DNA of 64,000 nucleotides from Mucilaginibacter rigui (GTDB taxonomy: Bacteria; Bacteroidota; Bacteroidia; Sphingobacteriales; Sphingobacteriaceae), in NCBI RefSeq assembly GCF_014773275.1, contig NZ_JACWMW010000001.1:372001-436000 (forward strand), given 5' to 3'. Positions 7,684 through 16,298 of the stretch are shown here, piece after piece (within the stretch, counting starts at the first letter, position 1; each line of letters begins with the position of its first letter). The notes under the pieces are model-generated. The model did no database searches and was not told the DNA's origin. It saw nothing but the letters and a program-made list of their open reading frames with translations. Position numbers and translations under genes: made by a program.

Positions 7684-8118
7684 TTATGCTGCGTATGAGC
7701 CGCCGCTTGTTGTTACCGTAATTGTTTCACCTGCGGATAATGCACTTAGCAGTTTCATTTCTAAATTCATATTATAGTTCAGGTCAATAAACGGGTTACC
7801 GTCGCTATCAATTTGCAGCCACGGCAGGTTACCTCTGTTTAAACCCGAAACTATCGGAACCGAACCATTAGTGCCAGCGTTGGCGGGTATAGTGATAGTG
7901 CCCATTGGTGCAATCTCCCCGCTTATAACATTATGCAACTGTAATAACATGTATTTCTGCGTTGCCGCGCTTGATGATATTGCCAAAAAATTAATCCTAC
8001 TTGCGGGGTCTGCGGGTGCATAAGTTTGTTTTGCTGCTGTGCCATCTGCACTTGTGAATGATATTGGCCTAACACCAATTCCTTTTGTAAAAGCTACTAT
8101 TTCGTTATAAGCTGCCAT
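7684..8118 (-). CDS. putative tail fibre/tip accessory protein
   Basis: A 144-residue beta-rich protein of low complexity (many Ala, Ser, Thr), starting MAAYNEIVAFTKGIG. No named domain is recognised. 'TITIPANAGTNGSVPIV' and the hydrophobic turns suggest a small jelly-roll or fibre-head domain. It sits between the collagen-like fibre and the LamG protein with 2-bp gaps on both sides, so co-translation and a structural role are likely. Confidence 0.65.
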   Translation of the reverse strand: MAAYNEIVAFTKGIGVRPISFTSADGTAAKQTYAPADPASRINFLAISSSAATQKYMLLQLHNVISGEIAPMGTITIPANAGTNGSVPIVSGLNRGNLPWLQIDSDGNPFIDLNYNMNLEMKLLSALSAGETITVTTSGGSYAA

Positions 8119-8120
8119 GA

Positions 8121-9401
8121 TTATCTATAATTTGATTTTTTAAAAATTTTAAGAATTACACTTTCCTGATTGATGCTACCAATACTTGTACTTACCTCGT
8201 TTATTGCATCAACAAGATTGTTCTTTGCGGCGGTAGATAATTGTGATTTGTCGCCAATAGTATCAATAAACTGCGATCTTGTTAAATACTCAGCACCAGG
8301 AGCTGGGGTTGTTTCACTGCCAGAAGGGGTGACTAATGCAAAACCCACTTCGATACAATCAAATGGTAATGATGGCTTCACAGGATTAGCTGACGTAGTA
8401 CCAGTAAGCAAAGCAATTGTATTAATTACATCTGCATATATAAGATCGATGCGATTATTTATACCATCTGCAGCGGCTAAGACCAAGTTGGTACTGGTTA
8501 GAATCTGATAAACGTTATTATTGATTCTCCATGATCCTGCTGCTACAGTAACATTTCCGCCAGATACAGATAGCTCCAATCCTGAAATTATACCATTTGG
8601 CGCATGTAGATTTCCACCTTCCGCTGCATCTACCCAACCCGTATCAAAATCAGCATCACTTAATTTACTTAATACCTGGCCAGTTGTGCCACCTGTTGCA
8701 ACACCAACCCCGGGTTCTCCGCTAGGTCCGTCTTCACCCTGAGGGCCGGGTTCGCCCTGTTCACCGGTTAAGCCGATAATTGAGGTTCCCAGTCCCCATT
8801 CGCCACCTGTCTTAGGGCCGAATAGCTGATAGGTGTTTGTGTTAAGATAGAAATCGCCGTTGGTGCCGGTTGTGGAGTTTGACGGATTTGAGGTGCCATT
8901 CAAAATAGTTTTACCATTTGCACCGGTTGTGCCTGTATCTCCCTTATCGCCTTTAGGCCCCTGAGGGCCGGTTTGCATAGAAAATACTTGTGTCCATGTT
9001 CCTGAGGCCTTATGATAAAAGATGCCGGTATCTATATTGATATAGGTATCGTTATTGCTGCCTATGCTGCTTCCTGGTACACCAGAGCCATACAAAACTG
9101 TGCTATCGCTGCCGTTACTAATGGGTAAAGTATATTTTACAGACCATGTGCCGGATTGTTTTAGCGCGAATGAGCCGGCAGATGTATTGATAAAAACATC
9201 GCCATTTTTGCCGTTTGTATTTTGCGGGAGGGTAGTGCCAAATGAAATATTTGCACCGGGATTTATACCTTCCTGAATAAACTCAAGCAGGGTGGTAAAG
9301 TTGTATTGATAGTCGGTTCCGCTGCGTACAAGTAAGGAAACATCGGCCGCAGCTATGGTTGATATTACCGGTAGCTCGCTTATTTTTTTGTCTGTTGCCA
9401 T
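8121..9401 (-). CDS. collagen-like phage tail fibre
   Basis: The 426-residue protein has two collagen Gly-X-Y tracts, at residues 145-163 (GPQGPKGDKGDTG) and 213-233 (GEQGEPGPQGEDG). The N-terminal half has three related modules ending near 86, 136 and 202, each with 'NGD/NND-x-x-x-N...F...SGTW' character. These probably form trimeric beta units separated by triple helix. The C-terminal third resembles phage fibre distal regions and ends in a helical 'KNNLVDAINEVSTSI' stretch. Its ATG overlaps the upstream stop (TAATG at 9399-9403). It is probably the side or tip fibre. Confidence 0.82.
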   Translation of the reverse strand: MATDKKISELPVISTIAAADVSLLVRSGTDYQYNFTTLLEFIQEGINPGANISFGTTLPQNTNGKNGDVFINTSAGSFALKQSGTWSVKYTLPISNGSDSTVLYGSGVPGSSIGSNNDTYINIDTGIFYHKASGTWTQVFSMQTGPQGPKGDKGDTGTTGANGKTILNGTSNPSNSTTGTNGDFYLNTNTYQLFGPKTGGEWGLGTSIIGLTGEQGEPGPQGEDGPSGEPGVGVATGGTTGQVLSKLSDADFDTGWVDAAEGGNLHAPNGIISGLELSVSGGNVTVAAGSWRINNNVYQILTSTNLVLAAADGINNRIDLIYADVINTIALLTGTTSANPVKPSLPFDCIEVGFALVTPSGSETTPAPGAEYLTRSQFIDTIGDKSQLSTAAKNNLVDAINEVSTSIGSINQESVILKIFKKSNYR

Positions 9402-10015
9402 TAATTTAAAAAATCGGTTATTAATTGGTTGGTGCTAAAATTGTCGGCGGGGAAGTTGAAATCAGTAATATCAATCGAGCGGATACGCGGCCCCGCCTGC
9501 CTGGCGCTTTTGTTTTTACGGTTGTAATGCCAAACCGGAAAATCGGATTGGTGATCAGACAGGAACCGTTCGGTTTCATTAGCATAAGCATTGGCGGTAC
9601 TGCGTTGTTGTTGTACCAGCTTTACAATATTTTTTGCAGGTAAAGCATCTGCATTGTCATAACGTTTGGTCACAGGGCCGGTTGCTGTGTAGTGTATGCT
9701 GTCGGCCTCAATAAATCGGGCAAAGGCAAAGTAGGAGAGCACAGGCTGTAATCCCTGGTATAAAACAACATAACCTTGATCATCTAAATATTCGCAACCA
9801 TTAACCAGGTCTTTATAGTGTTGCGGGGCATCATCTTTTAAGATCCCATCATCCTCTAAATGCTTAATCAGGTCGTAATACAGGATGTAGCCTAAAAATG
9901 GCTTCAAATCAAGTTCCTGAGCTTTTTTAATAAATACCTTTATACGCTCGGGCTTTATGTTTACGGCGATATCTTCGTATCGCTGTAAGGTTTCGGGGGT
10001 AATTAAATTTAACAT
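9401..10015 (-). CDS. putative head-tail connector/adaptor protein
   Basis: A 204-residue, mostly helical soluble protein starting MLNLITPETLQRYEDIAVNI. The pattern resembles the DUF6712-like family of Bacteroidota phage proteins found beside portal genes, which I read as a head-tail adaptor. The identification is from position and overall pattern only. It follows the portal gene after an 84-bp gap that holds an 11-bp hairpin, and overlaps the fibre gene by one base. Confidence 0.6.
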   Translation of the reverse strand: MLNLITPETLQRYEDIAVNIKPERIKVFIKKAQELDLKPFLGYILYYDLIKHLEDDGILKDDAPQHYKDLVNGCEYLDDQGYVVLYQGLQPVLSYFAFARFIEADSIHYTATGPVTKRYDNADALPAKNIVKLVQQQRSTANAYANETERFLSDHQSDFPVWHYNRKNKSARQAGPRIRSIDITDFNFPADNFSTNQLITDFLN

Positions 10016-10035
10016 GGCATAGTCCTCCAGTCCCC

Positions 10036-10095
10036 GCCAGCCGGCGGAGAAGTTTTAGTTTATTCGTGTGAATTATGTTTTGTTCGCCGGCTGGC
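10036..10095 (-). repeat. hairpin between portal and connector genes
   Basis: The 11-bp arms GCCAGCCGGCG (10036-10046) and CGCCGGCTGGC (10085-10095) are perfectly complementary across a 38-nt loop. They fill the short spacer between the portal and connector genes. No T tract follows, so this may tune expression or mark an insertion of a mobile palindrome rather than terminate transcription. Confidence 0.55.
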
Positions 10096-10099
10096 ACTT

Positions 10100-11371
10100 T
10101 CAGGCACACATGGCTTCTGCTTCAGCCTGTTTAAAGCCGTAAGCGTAGATCAATGTGGCTATTTTTGTTTCTGCGGGAATTGGCGATTGCAGCAGTTGGT
10201 TAATAGCAGCGCCTGCTTTAATTCCTATGGCATCATCTGCTACAGTTGCCGGTATTGGGGTTATGGCCCAGTTTGCTTTTGGATTGATGTTAACAAAGTA
10301 ATGGCTGAATAACTCCTCCATAGCTTCGCTTAGTTCCAGCCTGTCGGCTGCAGTATTGTCATTAAACTCGCGGATAGCTTCTTTTTTTTCACCTCCATTG
10401 CTTAACCCTGATGATTTTTCGGCATTGATCAATTCCCTTGGGACGGAGAATCCTTTGATGATGCGTGCTTCTACAGACCGCTCTGTAGTTTCAAAAAGCT
10501 TATCGTTGTTTTGAATGGCATACGGCTGAAACTCGGGTTTGGCGCTTTCGTCCTCATACTCTATCACAATTATTTTTTGAGCGCTTTTTGCCCCCTGGAA
10601 ACTACCCAGGTCTTTTTCTAACTGGGATGGCGTGTTCGATTTGCCATTGTCCGCGCTGTTATCCGCTTCCTCGCGGCGCGATTGCATAAACAGCATGGTT
10701 GACGGCAGGAAACCGGTTGTTACCTCGCGGTTATTGAAGATCTTGATGCCAGCCTCGGTCTCAAAATCTTCCCAAACAGAGTCGGCCTCTATCAACGGGT
10801 AATCACAAACTTCGGGGTTAAAATAAAAGAGCTGCCCTTTGTAATTATCCCAGCCGCCCGCAGCCTTAACCTGTTGTTTTATGATCGTTTCATCGGGGTT
10901 GTATTTATCCAGGAAGGTGATCTTGCTGCGCATGATATTTTTCCAGGTTTTTCGGCCCCAGTCGTTATAAATGGCAAACTTTTCGGCGGTTTCAGCACTG
11001 TCTGTATCGCCCATGCGGATGTCTTCGAACTTTACATAGTTAACCGATGCAATTTTAAAATTGGCGTTGTAATTAACATGTATGCCAAAGCCACGGAACA
11101 AGGCTTTATCTGTAGCAATAGCTTTTAAAAGTTTTGTTACGGTTAACCCTTTACTGTTGATGATGTGTTTACCAAATGATGTTTCTTCGAAACCATTACC
11201 GGCAATAAATTTGGCCCGCTTGTTCCAGCAATCTTTAGCGGTAGGAGATTGGCCCACTAATTCCAGCATGCGTTGCGGATAGGCGTTATCCGTATCGTAA
11301 TTGAGTATGCCAAAGGTTTGATTGGGCCTTACCAGTATACGCCGTTCAATTTGTGGTAAGTAGGTTTTCAT
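10100..11371 (-). CDS. phage portal protein
   Basis: The 423-residue protein has the organisation of HK97-type portals. The wing region holds NQTFGILNYDTDNAYPQ and the 'KDCWNKRAKFIAGNGF' segment. The central stem region follows, then a helical C-terminal part containing 'VPRELINAEKSSGLSNGGEKKEAI', similar to the portal loop that lists permissive contacts. The portal dodecamer is the DNA channel and terminase docking site. The gene is unusually placed downstream of the capsid gene rather than next to the terminase. Confidence 0.78.
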   Translation of the reverse strand: MKTYLPQIERRILVRPNQTFGILNYDTDNAYPQRMLELVGQSPTAKDCWNKRAKFIAGNGFEETSFGKHIINSKGLTVTKLLKAIATDKALFRGFGIHVNYNANFKIASVNYVKFEDIRMGDTDSAETAEKFAIYNDWGRKTWKNIMRSKITFLDKYNPDETIIKQQVKAAGGWDNYKGQLFYFNPEVCDYPLIEADSVWEDFETEAGIKIFNNREVTTGFLPSTMLFMQSRREEADNSADNGKSNTPSQLEKDLGSFQGAKSAQKIIVIEYEDESAKPEFQPYAIQNNDKLFETTERSVEARIIKGFSVPRELINAEKSSGLSNGGEKKEAIREFNDNTAADRLELSEAMEELFSHYFVNINPKANWAITPIPATVADDAIGIKAGAAINQLLQSPIPAETKIATLIYAYGFKQAEAEAMCA

Positions 11372-11382
11372 AATTTATAAGA

Positions 11383-11631
11383 TTATTCTGATTTTGATGA
11401 TTCCACCGATCTTTTGGGAATCCTTTTTCGTTTGATTTTAACACCAGGTTTTTCATCTTTTTGGCTTCCCGACTTCCCGTCTTCCATACTTTCAAACAGC
11501 TTTGCTATATGCGGATATCGTTGTAAATACCATTCAGCTTCCTCGTCGGTAAGGTTATTGTTGCTGTGCACTGCTGCCGAACCCGGCGCAAATTGATGAG
11601 TACCCGGTTTAAGAATATATTTTTTGGTCAT
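11383..11631 (-). CDS. small basic phage protein
   Basis: An 82-residue product with a compact N-terminal part (YILKPGTHQFAPGS, then DEEAEWYLQRYPHIAKLFE) and a highly charged Lys/Arg/Ser tail. The 'FxPGSxxVHxNxNLTDExAEWYLxxYPxIAxLF' pattern recurs between capsid and portal genes in Bacteroidota phages, but I know no function for it. It starts 72 bp after the tail-tube gene and ends 11 bp before the portal start. Confidence 0.6.
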   Translation of the reverse strand: MTKKYILKPGTHQFAPGSAAVHSNNNLTDEEAEWYLQRYPHIAKLFESMEDGKSGSQKDEKPGVKIKRKRIPKRSVESSKSE

Positions 11632-11703
11632 TCGGGTTTTGTTTTAAGTGATAATTGCTTGAGAGAGGGTAACGGGCAATTGTTACCCATCAATCAAAAC
11701 ATA

Positions 11704-12291
11704 TTAGGCAGCAACCAACGCCTCAAGTGCGGCAATAGTGCTGGCATAAGTTGCTGTGCCACTTACGGGTGGAATTGATACAGCACGTGGAGGATATGGC
11801 TCTTTCAGCTTATCCGGGTTGGTTAACTTGATCTTGTAACCGCCGTCTAAAGTTTCATCGGCTGCGTTACGTTCTGCTTCAGTTACGATGAGGCCGTTTA
11901 CAGCGCCGAATAGCTCAACTGCTGAGTCGCTGTCTTTGTAGTTATTTACAGCTATTGCTTTTACGCGGCCGTAGCCCATCGCCATTAATTGTGCCTTAAC
12001 ATCAGTAGATAAACCGGCAATGTTAAAATCTATCTCCTCGGTATAACGCGGGCCAACCTGTGTTTTGGCCAGTTTGCTCATCGTGTTGAAGCTATTGTTA
12101 GTCCCCTGGAATTTATAAACCTTAGCTGTGGCAACCGCGGTAATATCTTTAATGATAAGCGGGTTGGTGGTATCGTAAGTGAGTACAAAATCGTCTTCGT
12201 TAAATATGTATACCACATCTTCTATACCTGCGGTAACAGGTTCGCTTGTGCCAAGGCTAAAGCCGGCGTTTATTTTATTGTAAATTGACAT
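11704..12291 (-). CDS. putative major tail (tube) protein
   Basis: A 195-residue beta-rich protein with a tail-tube-like profile: an early 'FSLGTSEPVTAGIEDVVYIFNEDD' region, a central strand-rich part and a long C-terminal arm. Its place directly after the major capsid gene and its length fit a siphovirus tube subunit. No definitive motif is visible, so a capsid decoration or stopper protein remains possible. Confidence 0.55.
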   Translation of the reverse strand: MSIYNKINAGFSLGTSEPVTAGIEDVVYIFNEDDFVLTYDTTNPLIIKDITAVATAKVYKFQGTNNSFNTMSKLAKTQVGPRYTEEIDFNIAGLSTDVKAQLMAMGYGRVKAIAVNNYKDSDSAVELFGAVNGLIVTEAERNAADETLDGGYKIKLTNPDKLKEPYPPRAVSIPPVSGTATYASTIAALEALVAA

Positions 12292-12401
12292 GTTGTTGAT
12301 TAGTTAAGTAGTTGATTAAGTGAATAGTTGATTGGTTGTACTGGCTGATAAGGAAGAGGTAAGAACTACTCACTCAATCAACCAATACATCACTCAAGCT
12401 G

Positions 12402-13610
12402 TTAAGCAGATAGGTAAAACAGCTCGTTAGCGAATTTGAAGTTTACGGCCGCTTTCATACGGGCTTTCATGCGCACCACGTTATCGTTGGTGTAGGGCTT
12501 CATGTAAACGGTTGATAGTTCTGAAGCATCGCCTAAAAGATCTACCCCCAGGAACAGGTTTGACGACCTTGCACCCAAAATGGTGTTGGCCTGCCAGTGG
12601 TTCATCAGTTGCAGCGGTACACCCAGGTAATCCATCTTTTTAGGGTCGGTAAAGGCGTTTAGTACGTTTACGGCTTTATCTGCCTGTGCCTGTGCATATG
12701 CATAGCCAACATGTAAAGGGATCTGCAGATTAAAATCTTCCTGGCTGCGGTCGGCAGGGTCTAATTGGGCATAGATGCCGGTTAATACGCCTAATACGTT
12801 GCTTGCATTAATGTAGCTAACGGTTGCTGCAGTTGCTGTGCCGCTAAAGATTGCCGCTTTGCGTGTGTTCACCTCGTTGTAGTTACGCACCAGTTTAAAT
12901 GTGGTTGCACTGGCTACCTGTATAAAGTACGATTGACCCGCTACATCGATACCTGCACCACCATTTGTAGTGTCTTTAATAGCACCAGTTACGCCGGTAA
13001 TGGTTACCACATCGCCATCTCTTAAGGTTGAAGTGCTGCTTACCGTTATCACGCCCAATGCGCTGATAGCCGTTGCCACCATTGAGGTTTCTGCTTTGCC
13101 CAGGCCTACTTTGTACACGTCGCTTGCTGCCGCGATAGACGGCAATAAACCGGTGAATGGTGCTGTAAACGCCGCCTCTTTGGTAGAACCTTTGCCCAGC
13201 CAGTACAAGCGCTCGTTAGCTATTTGTATTTTAGTTAAGTAGCGCTGCACCATAAAGTCGCTCAGGTCAACAACGCCTTCGTAATCAAGGAACGCGCCGG
13301 GTTTAAGCTGCTGGCTTTCCCACGATTGTACCAGCTTGTCCCATTGTTCCTGTTTCATAAATTCGTACACAACCGGGTCAAGGTAACTTTCTGTTTGTGT
13401 GGCGGTGGTGCCCTGGTCGGCAAATATGCCCGATGGGTTTTGCAGCACCACGTCGTCGTCCACATCAAGGATGATCTTGCGTTGTTTTACGTCGTTAATA
13501 ACGGTTAGCAGCCCACGCTTTACGGAGTCGGCCTCCAGCAGCGTGCTTGCCATAAATCCCGCCAGCGCTTCGCCGGCATAGGTGTTGTTTGTGAATGTAA
13601 ATTGAGCCAT
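12402..13610 (-). CDS. phage major capsid protein with inserted beta domain
   Basis: The 402-residue protein lies directly downstream of the protease-scaffold gene, the canonical place for the HK97-fold capsid protein. The N-terminal arm and E-loop region (FADQGTTATQTESYLDP) are followed by the peripheral-domain helix 'FMVQRYLTKIQIANERLYWLGKG'. At residues 190-245 a separate beta domain (DGDVVTITGVTG, then SYFIQVASATTFKLV) is spliced in. Similar folds decorate phage tails and capsids. The spacer toward the tail-tube gene holds a 13-bp imperfect inverted repeat (12311-12323 and 12370-12382), perhaps an attenuator after this highly expressed gene. Confidence 0.75.
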   Translation of the reverse strand: MAQFTFTNNTYAGEALAGFMASTLLEADSVKRGLLTVINDVKQRKIILDVDDDVVLQNPSGIFADQGTTATQTESYLDPVVYEFMKQEQWDKLVQSWESQQLKPGAFLDYEGVVDLSDFMVQRYLTKIQIANERLYWLGKGSTKEAAFTAPFTGLLPSIAAASDVYKVGLGKAETSMVATAISALGVITVSSTSTLRDGDVVTITGVTGAIKDTTNGGAGIDVAGQSYFIQVASATTFKLVRNYNEVNTRKAAIFSGTATAATVSYINASNVLGVLTGIYAQLDPADRSQEDFNLQIPLHVGYAYAQAQADKAVNVLNAFTDPKKMDYLGVPLQLMNHWQANTILGARSSNLFLGVDLLGDASELSTVYMKPYTNDNVVRMKARMKAAVNFKFANELFYLSA

Positions 13611-13723
13611 TTTTTAATTTAGTATTGTTGATTTTAGTTTGCCGTTTGCCGTGGGCAGTTTGCAATGGATAAGATTGTATTGTAGAAAGGATTGGCTGCT
13701 AACTGCAAACCAATAACTGCCAA

Positions 13724-14902
13724 CTATTTCCCTACCGCTCTTTTAACCGCGTTTTGTGCCAGTGTACTTTGGGGGGCAAAGAAGGGTTGTGTTTCGGTTT
13801 TGGCCTTGCTGCTGCGTTTTGATCCTTCGGGGGTAAAGTCGCTTTTTATTTCGTTCTTCACCTCTTCTCGGGTTTTGGTAAGGCGGGCCTGGGCTTCTTC
13901 TAACGCGGCTTTTGCCTCGTTAAGCAGTGTGTTTTGGGCATGCAGGCGGGCTTTTATTTGCTGTAGTTTATTTTGTATTTCGCCCGGTTTTTTTGTTGAT
14001 TTAAATTTAGTTTCTGGTAAATCTTCTTCGTCCTCATCATCTGCAACAGCAGGTGTTACCTTTTGCACTTTGCCTTCATTTATGGCTAATTGCTGGCCTT
14101 CGGCAGTGGTGTAGGTGTCGGTTACGGCTGGTTCGGTTAGTTCTTCGTCCTGGTAAACTTCACAGCCTTCGCCCATTTCGCCGCTGTGGTGCAGGGTGCC
14201 TTTGTCTGTAATGGTTTGTTTGTTTACCACCCGTTTAAAAAAGTTCATGATCTTGTCTAAAACCGAGGTGGTTTTTTCAATCAATTCTCTGTTGTCCATG
14301 TTCATATTGCTTTTGTTTGTTAAGATTTTGTTGATGCAGCGCTGGTAAACTGCCGGTGCCGTATCGGTATATTTTTTTATTAATGCGCTGTTAATGATGG
14401 TTTCGCTGTAATCTTCAATTACATCTATAAAGCCCAGGTTCAGGGCCTGGTCGGCAGTCATCCAGGTGACGGAGTTGATCAAACTATTAACGGTAACTCC
14501 GTCCAACCCGGATTTGTCCATGTAGATCTGCGCCAGGCGCGATTGCACTACATTTAACATCTGCACATCTTTTAAAAGCTCATCGGCATTGCCGCCGCTG
14601 CCCACCATAGGTTTGTGGATCATGAGCAGGGCGTATTTGCTCATTACTATTTTGCTGCCCGCCATGGCCACTACCGACGCTGCCGACGCCGCAAGGGCAT
14701 CTATATAGGTGGTAACGTTGCCGGGGTATTTTTTCAGCAGGTCGTAAATGGCTATGGCATCAAAGGCCGAACCACCTACCGAACTGATGTGTACCGCAAC
14801 ATCGGCGCCGGCAGCTGCATCTAATTGTGATTTTACATAGGCGGACGACAGGCTCCCCGAGCCAATGCAATCCGTTTCGGTATCGTATAGGTATATTTTC
14901 AT
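13724..14902 (-). CDS. Clp-type prohead protease fused to scaffold
   Basis: The 392-residue protein has two parts. Residues 1-165 are a ClpP-like (S14/S49-type) serine protease with Ser73 in ALAASAAS and His96 in LLMIHKP, plus the oxyanion-type SSVGGSAFDAIAIYDLL segment. Residues 190-392 are Gln/Glu/Lys-rich with a long coiled coil (about 310-365), typical of an internal scaffold that the protease removes during prohead maturation. An internal start around MNMDNRELI may release a free scaffold, as in lambda C/Nu3. It precedes the capsid gene by 113 bp. A palindrome at 15033 lies upstream. Confidence 0.88.
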   Translation of the reverse strand: MKIYLYDTETDCIGSGSLSSAYVKSQLDAAAGADVAVHISSVGGSAFDAIAIYDLLKKYPGNVTTYIDALAASAASVVAMAGSKIVMSKYALLMIHKPMVGSGGNADELLKDVQMLNVVQSRLAQIYMDKSGLDGVTVNSLINSVTWMTADQALNLGFIDVIEDYSETIINSALIKKYTDTAPAVYQRCINKILTNKSNMNMDNRELIEKTTSVLDKIMNFFKRVVNKQTITDKGTLHHSGEMGEGCEVYQDEELTEPAVTDTYTTAEGQQLAINEGKVQKVTPAVADDEDEEDLPETKFKSTKKPGEIQNKLQQIKARLHAQNTLLNEAKAALEEAQARLTKTREEVKNEIKSDFTPEGSKRSSKAKTETQPFFAPQSTLAQNAVKRAVGK

Positions 14903-14938
14903 TTTTTCAATTAGTGATTTAGTGATTGCACTGGTTAG

Positions 14939-15021
14939 GGTGTCTGAACCTTGATTTAAGGAATTTCCTGAGGGCCTTGATTTAGAAATCTTGAAATCAA
15001 GGAAATCATGGTTCAGATACG
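14939..15021. repeat. REP-like interspersed palindrome
   Basis: The segment starts gtgtctgaaccttgattt and ends ggaaatcatggttcagatac, so its outer arms are near-perfect inverted copies. Several internal 'ttgattt/aaatcaag' dyads lie between them. It resembles the abundant intergenic palindromes of Sphingobacteriaceae chromosomes. It lies between the protease gene and the 181-bp tandem array. Confidence 0.6.
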
Positions 15022-15032
15022 ATTGGTTTTAA

Positions 15033-15046
15033 ATGCCGTTTGGCAT
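15033..15046. promoter_or_regulatory. phage-region palindrome ATGCC-N4-GGCAT, copy 1
   Basis: ATGCC-GTTT-GGCAT is flanked by TTTTAA on the left and AGTTTAA on the right. It lies 131 bp upstream of the protease-scaffold start. It is one of five sites sharing the same dyad and AT-rich flanks (others at 18987, 21097, 31224 and 35953). It is probably an operator for a common dimeric regulator. Confidence 0.6.
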
Positions 15047-15065
15047 AGTTTAAGCTCTTAATTGT

Positions 15066-15940
15066 CATGGTGAGCTTGTCGAACCATTAACCGCTTTGTT
15101 AGGTCTTCGACAGGCTCAGACTGACATAAGTAGGAAACGTGGTGATAACCGAACTATACAAATATCAGGACTATTATTGGTTACGATGGTGACAGTACTT
15201 TGTCAGTAATCTTTTTTCCGTTATCCCGGTTGTCAAGGGCATTTTTCATGGTGAGCTTGTTGAACCATTAGCCGCTTTGTTAGGTCTTCGACAGGCTCAG
15301 ACTGACATAAGTAGGAAACGTGGTGATAACCGAACTATACAAATATCAGGACTATTATTGGTTACGATGGTGACAGTACTTTGTCAGTAATCTTTTTTCC
15401 GTTATCCCGGTTGTCAAGGGCATTTTTCATGGTGAGCTTGTTGAACCATTAGCCGCTTTGTTAGGTCTTCGACAGGCTCAGGCTGACATGAGTTGGAAAC
15501 GTGGTGATAACCGAACTATACAAATATCGGGACTATTGTTGATTGCGATGGTGACAGTAGTTTGTCAGTAATCTTTTTTCCGTTATCCCGGTTGTCAAGG
15601 GCATTTGTCATGGTGAGCTTGTTGAACCATTAACCGCTTTGTTAGGTCTTCCACAGGCTCAGACTGACATGAGTAGGAAACGTGGTGATAACCTAACTAT
15701 ACAAATATCGGGACTATTACTGATTGCAATGGTGACAGTAGTTTGTCAGTAATCTTTTTTCCGTTATCACGGTCGTCAAGGTTATTTGTCATGATGAGCT
15801 TGTCGAACCATTAGCCGCTTTGTTAGGTTTTCGACAGGCTCAGACTGACATGAGTTGGAAACGTAATACAAACCGAACTATACAAATATCGGGACTATTA
15901 TTAAATGAAGTGGTGACACTGTTTTGTCAGTAGGATATTT
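15066..15940. repeat. tandem array of a 181-bp repeat, five copies
   Basis: The marker catg(g/a)tgagcttg(t)(c/t)gaacca recurs at 15066, 15247, 15428, 15609 and 15790, exactly 181 bp apart. Copies 1-4 are full and nearly identical; the fifth is diverged and ends near 15940. Each unit holds an imperfect palindrome (TGAGCTTGTCGAA with TTCGACAGGCTCA, a known REP type in many bacteria) and a second dyad (TGACAG...TTGTCA). No open frame spans the array. It fills the roughly 1-kb gap between the protease gene and the gene at 15975. Function is unknown. Confidence 0.9.
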
Positions 15941-15974
15941 TCTTCGCACCCACATCACAATCTCCCGCACCTCA

Positions 15975-16205
15975 TTACTCCGAAAAACAATTCATAGCGC
16001 GCCAGATGGTGCGTTCGTCTTTTTCAAATTTTACTTCGGCTTCTAATACCGCCTGGTTTTTGCTGATGCCGCGGGTTTGTACCTGGGCGTTCACCCACAA
16101 GTAGATCTCGCGATAGGTGAATACTTTGGTGGTGATGAAACCGGCCTTGTACATAGCCGAGAAGATTCCCTCGTCGAAAAGTGTGTTTGCTGTTTGAATG
16201 TTCAT
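15975..16205 (-). CDS. small hypothetical phage protein
   Basis: A 76-residue soluble protein, starting MNIQTANTLFDEGIF. The frame can be extended to 16283, but those extra codons come from a REP-like repeat, so the ATG at 16203-16205 is preferred. The C-terminal 'ISKNQAVLEAEVKFEKDERTIWRAM' could form a helix-turn-helix-like pair, but I cannot assign a family. It lies after the tape measure and before the repeat array, separated from both by repeats. Confidence 0.5.
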   Translation of the reverse strand: MNIQTANTLFDEGIFSAMYKAGFITTKVFTYREIYLWVNAQVQTRGISKNQAVLEAEVKFEKDERTIWRAMNCFSE

Positions 16206-16207
16206 TT

Positions 16208-16297
16208 GCCCCTCCCGTCCCCTAAAGGGGATGCTTTTATAGGTTAAGTTTATTTGTTTATTAAAATTCGGTTCCCCCTTCAAGGGGGTAGGGGGTT
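16208..16297. repeat. REP-like G/C-rich hairpins after the tape-measure gene
   Basis: Two hairpins, CCCCTAAAGGGG (around 16219-16230) and CCCCCTTCAAGGGGG (16274-16288), bracket an AT-rich segment. G-rich palindromes of this kind are dispersed in Bacteroidota spacers. Lying directly after the tape-measure stop, they may also act as a transcription barrier. Confidence 0.6.
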
Positions 16298-16298
16298 A

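Noticed and set aside
8170..8508. Rightward frames antisense to the collagen-like fibre gene, also at 8521-8742 and 9055-9276
   Set aside because: They are shadows produced by the strongly biased codons of the fibre gene; the Gly-X-Y tracts and overlapping starts support the leftward gene.
15066..15940. Possible CRISPR array
   Set aside because: The unit is 181 bp with no alternation of short repeats and unique spacers, and no cas genes are present; copies differ only by point changes.
15975..16283. A 102-residue version of the small gene, starting at 16283
   Set aside because: The additional 26 codons lie in a REP-like repeat; the ATG at 16205 gives a product free of repeat sequence.
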